A stretch of DNA of 41,272 nt from an uncultured Muribaculaceae bacterium (lineage in GTDB: Bacteria; Bacteroidota; Bacteroidia; Bacteroidales; Muribaculaceae), in the NCBI GenBank assembly GCA_905233915.1, contig CAJOFM010000018.1, positions 1 to 41,272 of the forward strand, in the 5' to 3' direction. A program made the translations under genes and the position numbers. Of this stretch, positions 36,758 to 41,272 are shown one piece after another; positions within the stretch are counted from its first letter, which is position 1, and every line of letters starts with the position of its first letter. The notes below the pieces were generated by a model that worked only from the letters and a program-made list of their open reading frames with translations, was not told the origin of the DNA and made no database searches.

Positions 36758-36765
36758 TATCTTTG
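36758..36765 (+). promoter_or_regulatory. -7 box of the DUF6440 gene
   Basis: TATCTTTG, 31 bp before ATG 36797. The only TTTG upstream (36743-36746) is 11 bp away, too close for a standard -33. Confidence 0.5.
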
Positions 36766-36796
36766 CAACATCAATCAATTAAAACAATCAATTATT

Positions 36797-36991
36797 ATGA
36801 GTAAAGATCCAAAGAGATTTGTCTGGCGGGACAAAGAGACCAAGGGCTTCTGTAAGGAAATGTCTGTTATCGTGGATACCGAAACCGGTGTGAACTACCT
36901 TTTTGTGGCTTATGGCAGCGGCGCTGGACTGACTCCGCTGATTGACGAGAACGGCAAACCCATCGTCACCCGCGTTATCGTCGAGGACTAG
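36797..36991 (+). CDS. DUF6440-like small protein
   Basis: 64 residues. The pattern MSVIVDTETGVNYLFVAYGSGAGLTPLIDENGKPIV is that of the DUF6440 family, small single-domain proteins of unknown role. It is soluble and without a signal peptide. It is divergent from the broken DUF169 gene and closed by a strong bidirectional terminator. Confidence 0.8.
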   Translation: MSKDPKRFVWRDKETKGFCKEMSVIVDTETGVNYLFVAYGSGAGLTPLIDENGKPIVTRVIVED

Positions 36992-36999
36992 ACGATATA

Positions 37000-37062
37000 A
37001 AAAAACAGTGACGGCTCGCTTGATGTGATTGTTGCACATCAGGCGAACCGTCATCGTTTTTT
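37000..37062. terminator. Bidirectional terminator
   Basis: TGACGG (37009-37014) pairs with CCGTCA (37048-37053), with further TCGC/GCGA and TGATGTG/CACATCA pairings inside. An A-run (from about 37000) precedes and TTTTTT (37057-37062) follows, so it serves both the DUF6440 gene and the converging lipoprotein gene. Confidence 0.88.
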
Positions 37063-37076
37063 GTGTCAGTGGTTTT

Positions 37077-37556
37077 CTACTTGCTCATGTGCTTGAGCAT
37101 TTCAGCCTTATCGACAACCACCCACACGGTGTCGACCACATGGCCTTGTCGGCCTCCCAGGTTGCGCAGCGGATTGGCAAAGTCCTTGTCGAGCACTTCC
37201 ACGTCATCGACAAAATAGTCGGTCTCGCCACGGTTATAGAAGACGTTTTTCAAGCCCCACACCTCGTGGTATTTGAGTTTGACTTTCCAGCCCTCGATCT
37301 GGGCCTGATAGAGCAGCTGCACGAGCGAGTCCTGATCGTCGCGGTCGTTGTCAAACGAGAACTGGAACGGAGCACCGCTGGTGTTCATGCCCGTCTGGGT
37401 AAGGTTCATGCGGCCTTCCCATGAATCCCAAATCACACCTTTCTTGGTAAACTCAATCAGGTTACCCACCTTTTCGCCCACCGAGTAATTCTCCTTACAA
37501 CCCGTGAACGTCATCATCAACACACCAACAAGGGCTAAATACAATAATCGTTTCAT
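37077..37556 (-). CDS. Lipoprotein related to the membrane protein at 20300
   Basis: 159 residues from ATG 37556 (MKRLLYLALVGVLMM); ATG 37562 is possible. Lipobox FTGC with C20. The mature protein has VGNLIEFTKKGVIWDSWEGRMN, FQFSFDND, and near the end LKYHEVWGLKNVFYNRGETDYFVDDVEVL. The order and spacing match the core of the 180-residue protein at 20300-20842 (GTLFKTFEGEMI, VAFSIPND, LWRGNSKIVVTKIE), so I consider them remote paralogues. Function unknown. It may be co-regulated with, but is not clearly in an operon with, the serpin gene. Confidence 0.75.
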   Translation of the reverse strand: MKRLLYLALVGVLMMTFTGCKENYSVGEKVGNLIEFTKKGVIWDSWEGRMNLTQTGMNTSGAPFQFSFDNDRDDQDSLVQLLYQAQIEGWKVKLKYHEVWGLKNVFYNRGETDYFVDDVEVLDKDFANPLRNLGGRQGHVVDTVWVVVDKAEMLKHMSK

Positions 37557-37680
37557 CGTCATTCGTTTTTATTGGGTTACTATCTTTAGAATCACAACCA
37601 GCAAAAACCATGCCATCTCCAAAATCCCAAAAACCAAGCCCCCAAAAAAAGGTTCAAGTCCTATCAGGCGCTCAGGACTA

Positions 37681-37715
37681 AACTGCATCTTGCTGACTAC
37701 CAGCAAGATGCAGTT
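37681..37715. terminator. Perfect 15-bp hairpin downstream of the serpin gene
   Basis: AACTGCATCTTGCTG (37681-37695), loop ACTAC, CAGCAAGATGCAGTT (37701-37715). A second hairpin, GAACTA..CCGC-TTGAT-GCGG..TAGTTC (37744-37770), lies nearer the serpin stop. Either could end the serpin mRNA. Confidence 0.75.
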
Positions 37716-37795
37716 ATTTAATTCCTTTCACGTTATATTTGACGAACTATTCCGCTTGATGCGGTAGTTCTTGGGCTTTTATCGTTTCTCTTGGG

Positions 37796-39469
37796 CTACA
37801 ATATGAAGTTAACTGGAAGCACGAACCACACATCGACGGGCTCGCCATTGTGGCTGCCTGGGGTGAAATTGCGCAAGGCCTTCACGACGCGGATAGCCTC
37901 CCTGTCAAGGTATTTGTCCACTGAACGGACAACCTTTACCTCACCGACCTTGCCAGTCGTCTTGTCAACAAGGAACTGCACAATGACCCTTCCCTCAATA
38001 TCGTTCTCGAAAGCCTTGGGTGGATAGTTGATGTGTGACAGGAGGTATTTCATCAGTGCGGCATCTCCACCAGGGAATTGGGGTTTCTGCTCAACGCTGT
38101 ACCCCCTGTGATTAATTGTCAATTCAGGCAGGGGCCTGTTATCACCTAATCTGCCGTAACATTTTACCGGCACTTCCGGTAGGACTACAACTGCATCATC
38201 GCTGTCGATGCTATCCAATGTCACTTCGGAGGGAATGGCCTTGCCTTCTTCACCGCAATAGGTGCCCATGAAGTAAATCGTGCCGGTGCTGTTATCGACG
38301 ATGTAATAAACAAATGGGCGCGTGGCGTGGAACTCCACGTACATTGGGCGGTTGCTGCCCGTCAATGATTTTGTAACCCCCTTGGCAATAGTAACGGCAG
38401 CGGCTTTGGTCCCCTTTTCATTGACCTCGATTTTAGCTTTCTGCATCATCATCGAAACCCAGAGTTCTTCACCTTTGATCATTTTGGAGAATTGGGCAGC
38501 GAGGGGATGGAAAGCCAGCGGCATTCCCATCGATGAGAGGACTTTCTCAAGTTGGATCTCGCTTTCGGTTGTGAAACGGGGCATCAGGATATCCACATTG
38601 TGAATGGTCATTTCCTGCGTCCGCTGTTGTGCCAGCTGTTGCGCCGAGAGGCTTTGGATGATGTCGCCGATGGTAATGCCCTCGTATGGAAGCAGCACAT
38701 TCATGCTGTAGCTGCCGTTGCCATAGGGCAAAGAGAGCATTTTATACAAGTTGTTAGAGCCGTAAGCGGCTTTTATGGCAACGTGCATCATCTTGTGTTG
38801 GAGGATAGTGCCGTCCTCCTTTGTGAAAACCTTGTTGCGGGTATCCTTAGGGTCAAATTTGTCGGTCCACGAGGCCTTGAAGAAGACTGCGTTGAGCAGA
38901 TACATTGCGGCTTGGGCGTCCAGACTTTCAAGAATATTTGGTATCATGCCGTCGGTGTGGGTGTTGCACCAGTTGTTGATGATGTCCACATTCCTGTGAT
39001 CGGTGAAGGGAAACGCATCGATTTGGGCATTGTAAAACTGCTGCATGCTCTCCTTGTACTTTGGGATAATGCGGTAGCCCCTGGCCGAGTTGACGTTGAT
39101 GCTATTGGCGATTTTTATCGTCACCGTTGAATCGACGCTGGAGGCTTTATCCATCACCTTCTTGAAGTAATTGTTGATTCCCTTCACTGAACCATCCAGT
39201 CCAAGCACGTTGGTAATCTGGCGTTGCGTCTCGCCTTCGGCGCCAGCATTGAGCATTCCCAGCAGATAGCTCACGCTGATGGGCGACATGATGAAGCTGC
39301 CGCCCTGTTGCTGCTCATAGATGGTGCGGAACAGGTTGCAAGCAAAATCATTGTTATTCTCAGCCATCTTGCCTTGAGGAGTGGCGGGTGCGCTGTCCTT
39401 GGCAAAAGACAGGAAACTGCTCATCAGCACCACGGCAACCATTGCACCAAATTTCCAAAAACGTTTCAT
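37796..39469 (-). CDS. Serpin fused to a C-terminal TonB domain
   Basis: 557 residues from ATG 39469 (MKRFWKFGAMVAVVLMSSFLSFA, signal peptide or anchor); ATG 39484 is an alternative. Residues about 35-410 are a complete serpin (FIMSPISVSYLLGML near the start, LNAVFFKASW, HATRPFVYYIVDNSTGTIYFMG at the end). The reactive loop hinge EKGTKAAAVT (from E351) has the small residues needed for inhibition; counting from P17 puts P1-P1' at K367-S368, which predicts trypsin-like targets. After a linker (about 412-457) residues 458-557 are a TonB C-terminal domain: VEQKPQFPGG, YPPKAFENDIEGRVIVQFLVD, LDREAIRVVKAL and FVLPVNF. Its promoter is shared with rlmD by duplication. Confidence 0.9.
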   Translation of the reverse strand: MKRFWKFGAMVAVVLMSSFLSFAKDSAPATPQGKMAENNNDFACNLFRTIYEQQQGGSFIMSPISVSYLLGMLNAGAEGETQRQITNVLGLDGSVKGINNYFKKVMDKASSVDSTVTIKIANSINVNSARGYRIIPKYKESMQQFYNAQIDAFPFTDHRNVDIINNWCNTHTDGMIPNILESLDAQAAMYLLNAVFFKASWTDKFDPKDTRNKVFTKEDGTILQHKMMHVAIKAAYGSNNLYKMLSLPYGNGSYSMNVLLPYEGITIGDIIQSLSAQQLAQQRTQEMTIHNVDILMPRFTTESEIQLEKVLSSMGMPLAFHPLAAQFSKMIKGEELWVSMMMQKAKIEVNEKGTKAAAVTIAKGVTKSLTGSNRPMYVEFHATRPFVYYIVDNSTGTIYFMGTYCGEEGKAIPSEVTLDSIDSDDAVVVLPEVPVKCYGRLGDNRPLPELTINHRGYSVEQKPQFPGGDAALMKYLLSHINYPPKAFENDIEGRVIVQFLVDKTTGKVGEVKVVRSVDKYLDREAIRVVKALRNFTPGSHNGEPVDVWFVLPVNFIL

Positions 39470-39516
39470 ATCAGTCACATTCATCAGGTTGATAAAAACG
39501 GGTTGACTCTCGCCTG

Positions 39517-39550
39517 CAAAATTACGACAAAAATCCACACGACAACAATC
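39517..39550 (-). promoter_or_regulatory. Promoter of the serpin gene
   Basis: On the minus strand TAATTTTG (39524-39517) preceded by the same GTCGTGTGGATTTTTGTCG spacer as at rlmD; the -33 element is TTG instead of TTTG. It gives a leader of about 40 nt to ATG 39469. Confidence 0.6.
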
Positions 39551-39869
39551 CACCTCGCAATTAAAAACAACCAACTTCTCTGACTTCTCAGAGTACTGAC
39601 GCACTCCCCTATAAATTAAAAACAATAAATACAATAATTACTAAGGCATCAGCATCCTTTTTTCTGTCGGATTATACGGATTAAACGATATATCGCGTCG
39701 CGCAACTCTTTAACCTCTAACCTCTAAACTGCGGGCGCAAGCCCGCATAAGAAGGCTGGCGCATCCTTTTTTCTGTCGGATTATATGGATTAAACGATAT
39801 ATCGCGTAGCGCAGCTCTTTAACCTTTAAACTCTAAACTGCGGGCTTGCGCCCGCATAAGATGGCATCC
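39517..39869 (-). repeat. Right arm of the long inverted repeat, with an extra tandem unit
   Basis: This is the inverted partner of 3174-3463. It contains a 109-bp segment twice in tandem (39652-39760 and 39761-39869). Each copy carries a GCGGGC palindrome, a short CTCTAAA array and the CCTTTTTTCTGTCGGATTAT block; the left arm has it once. No ORF of note lies here. Confidence 0.8.
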
Positions 39870-39902
39870 GCATTCCCATCGTCACGGGGATGCGGATGCC
39901 AT
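39861..39902. terminator. GGCATCCGC palindrome downstream of the right BspA-like gene
   Basis: ATGGCATCCGCATTCCC (39861-39877) pairs with GGGGATGCGGATGCCAT (39886-39902), with one wobble and an 8-nt loop. It is the counterpart of the stem at 3106-3173 after the left gene, and its flank on the minus side is the tandem repeat. Confidence 0.6.
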
Positions 39903-39978
39903 TTTAGTTTAATTAGCGAAATTGGCTTCGCCGAGCTAAAGGTTGGCATTAGCCCCGCAGGGCCGTAAGCGGATGCCC

Positions 39979-40012
39979 CCTAAAGCCTAAAACCTAATGC
40001 CTAAAGCCTAAT
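39979..40012 (-). repeat. Heptamer array, unit GCCTAAA (TTTAGGC on minus)
   Basis: About four units just after the stop of the right BspA-like gene, mirroring the array at 3055. Confidence 0.75.
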
Positions 40013-41272
40013 TATTCAGTACCAGCTGAATAAGGGCGGTCACGTCGGCCACGTTGACATTGTTGTCGCCACTCAGGTCGGCAACCGAGAGGTCCGCGGG
40101 CGTGCTGTTGAGGACAATCTGGATCAACGCTGTCACGTCGGCCACATTCACCAGGCCGTCGCCGTTGATGTCTCGCGGTGAAGTAGCCCGGGTTGCTCGT
40201 GCCGCCGTCGATGTGGGCGTAGGTCTTGTCCACATGGTTGGCATCGTAGGTCGTACCCTGGCCGCCCACCAGGCTGGTACAGTTCTTGAACATATCTGTG
40301 GAACTGGTAACGGCATTCGTACTCCAACCACTTCCGGCATAGATGGTTGTCAGGTTGCGGCAACCATAGAACATGGTTCCCATGGAGGTCACACTGGCCG
40401 TATTAAAGGAGCTCACGTCCAGGCTTGTCAAACCAGAGCAAGCATAAAACATTTGGATCATGTTGGTCACCTTGGCAGTGTTGAAGTTGCTCAGGTCAAG
40501 GCTTGTCAGCTTATTGCAGGCATAGAACATGCCACTCATGTTCGTCACGTTTGCAGTGTTGAAACTGCTCATATCAAGGCTTGCCAAATTATAACAGCTC
40601 ATGAACATCCAGCCCATGTTGGTCACACTAGCCGTGTTGAAACTGCTCAGGTCAAGGCTTGTCAAACTGGAGCAGTCCCGGAACATGGTGTTCATGGTGG
40701 TCACTTTAGCCGTGTTGAAATTGCTCACGTTAAGGCTTGTCATTGCCGAGCAACCATAAAACATAGCGCACATGTCCGTCACATTGGCAGTGTTAAAGTT
40801 GCCCAGGTCAACGCTCGTCAAACTGGAGCAGTTCCGGAACATGGCGTACATGTTGGTTACATTAGCAGTGTTGAAACCGCTCACGTCAACGCTCGTCAAA
40901 CTAGAGCACCCACGGAACATGGCGAACATTTCTCTTACTGAACTGGTGTTCAAGTACTGCATGCCCGTGATGGATTGAAGATTGGCCATAGCATCAAACC
41001 AATAGCGGGTGGTAGTCGGGCGGGCATTGGAGAAGGACGAGTTGAAGACCACTTTGGTCACATTGGCATTCGTGCTGTCACTGTACCAAGCGGGATAATT
41101 CGTACCGGTGTTCAGGTTATAGGTCGTGCCCGTGCGGGAACTGCGCTGGTTATCGTAGTAGAACGTCAGCGTTGTGTTCGAGGACGTGTAGTTGGCATAG
41201 GCCTCGGCAGCGGCGGCGCCGAGGGCACACATCATGGCCGTCACCAGGACAACCAAACGAAAGAGGAGTAAA
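40012..41272 (-). CDS. BspA-like DUF285 repeat protein, 5' partial, dockerin frameshifted
   Basis: The frame is open to the window edge; it reads LLLFRLVVLVTAMMCALGAAAAEAYA, the hydrophobic part of a signal peptide, so only the first few residues are missing. One AYANYTSSNTTLTFYYD module is followed by eight or so 24-residue DUF285 repeats (LTSLDLSSFNTANVTNMxxMF) and AHIDGGTSNPGYFTA. There a 20-bp deletion relative to the left gene (about 40175) shifts the frame, and the protein ends in an arginine-rich tail (HQRRRPGECGRRD...). The dockerin (DINGDGLVNVADV, DLSGDNNVNVADV) remains intact in the next frame to a stop near 40008. It therefore would not be made unless a frameshift occurs. Confidence 0.85.
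   Translation of the reverse strand, partial: LLLFRLVVLVTAMMCALGAAAAEAYANYTSSNTTLTFYYDNQRSSRTGTTYNLNTGTNYPAWYSDSTNANVTKVVFNSSFSNARPTTTRYWFDAMANLQSITGMQYLNTSSVREMFAMFRGCSSLTSVDVSGFNTANVTNMYAMFRNCSSLTSVDLGNFNTANVTDMCAMFYGCSAMTSLNVSNFNTAKVTTMNTMFRDCSSLTSLDLSSFNTASVTNMGWMFMSCYNLASLDMSSFNTANVTNMSGMFYACNKLTSLDLSNFNTAKVTNMIQMFYACSGLTSLDVSSFNTASVTSMGTMFYGCRNLTTIYAGSGWSTNAVTSSTDMFKNCTSLVGGQGTTYDANHVDKTYAHIDGGTSNPGYFTARHQRRRPGECGRRDSVDPDCPQQHARGPLGCRPEWRQQCQRGRRDRPYSAGTE

Overview
The window looks like a Bacteroidales chromosome, most likely Muribaculaceae or Prevotellaceae. The reasons are repeated Bacteroidetes-type promoters (TTTG, 18-20 bp, TAnnTTTG), lipoproteins with an acidic stretch after the lipobox Cys, BspA-like DUF285 proteins, DUF4954 and GH125 genes, and a moderately GC-rich coding style with AT-rich intergenic DNA. 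It is an ordinary chromosomal stretch: no phage, no intact transposase, no CRISPR and no SusCD locus is visible.

Layout. Both edges are DUF285/BspA-like surface proteins in opposite orientation (1-3054 on +, 40012 to the right edge on -). Their 3' flanks are homologous inverted repeats that run into the promoters of rlmD on the left and of a serpin on the right. After rlmD comes an unusual patch of short tri-nucleotide-loop hairpins (5255-5513). A plus-strand run of seven genes (6393-14808) follows: transglutaminase-like protein, NlpC/P60 endopeptidase, dipeptide epimerase, SGNH hydrolase, MBOAT acyltransferase, radical SAM/SPASM protein and GT4 glycosyltransferase. I read it as cell-wall muropeptide processing joined to envelope O-acylation and glycan synthesis. 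Next are a sialidase (-), tRNA-Met(CAU), a small S23/Avd-like four-helix-bundle gene between inverted heptamer arrays, a DUF4954 beta-helix protein, and a GH125 mannosidase with a small membrane protein and a flippase-like protein (all -). The middle holds ksgA-mgtE, an unknown membrane protein, a SpoU-type RNA methyltransferase, a small HTH protein with a two-domain universal stress protein, and a CDF metal transporter. The right part, mostly on -, carries a GH2 beta-galactosidase, kdsB, a LUD-domain protein, a DedA/YqaA-type protein, a CE1-like esterase, a broken DUF169 gene, a DUF6440 gene (+), a lipoprotein and a serpin fused to a TonB C-terminal domain.

Standout observations. (1) An inhibitory-looking serpin, predicted P1-P1' Lys-Ser, is fused to a TonB C-terminal domain. 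(2) Short tandem arrays, nearly all of 7-bp period but with a different unit at each place, occur at more than a dozen intergenic sites and usually abut or supply a stop codon. (3) A dense hairpin array lies at 5255-5513. (4) Inverted, diverged BspA loci share 3' DNA and a promoter, and the right copy has its dockerin out of frame. (5) The DUF169 gene has a TGA at an expected Cys codon plus a 1-nt deletion. All functional calls rest on motifs read by eye; no database search was possible.
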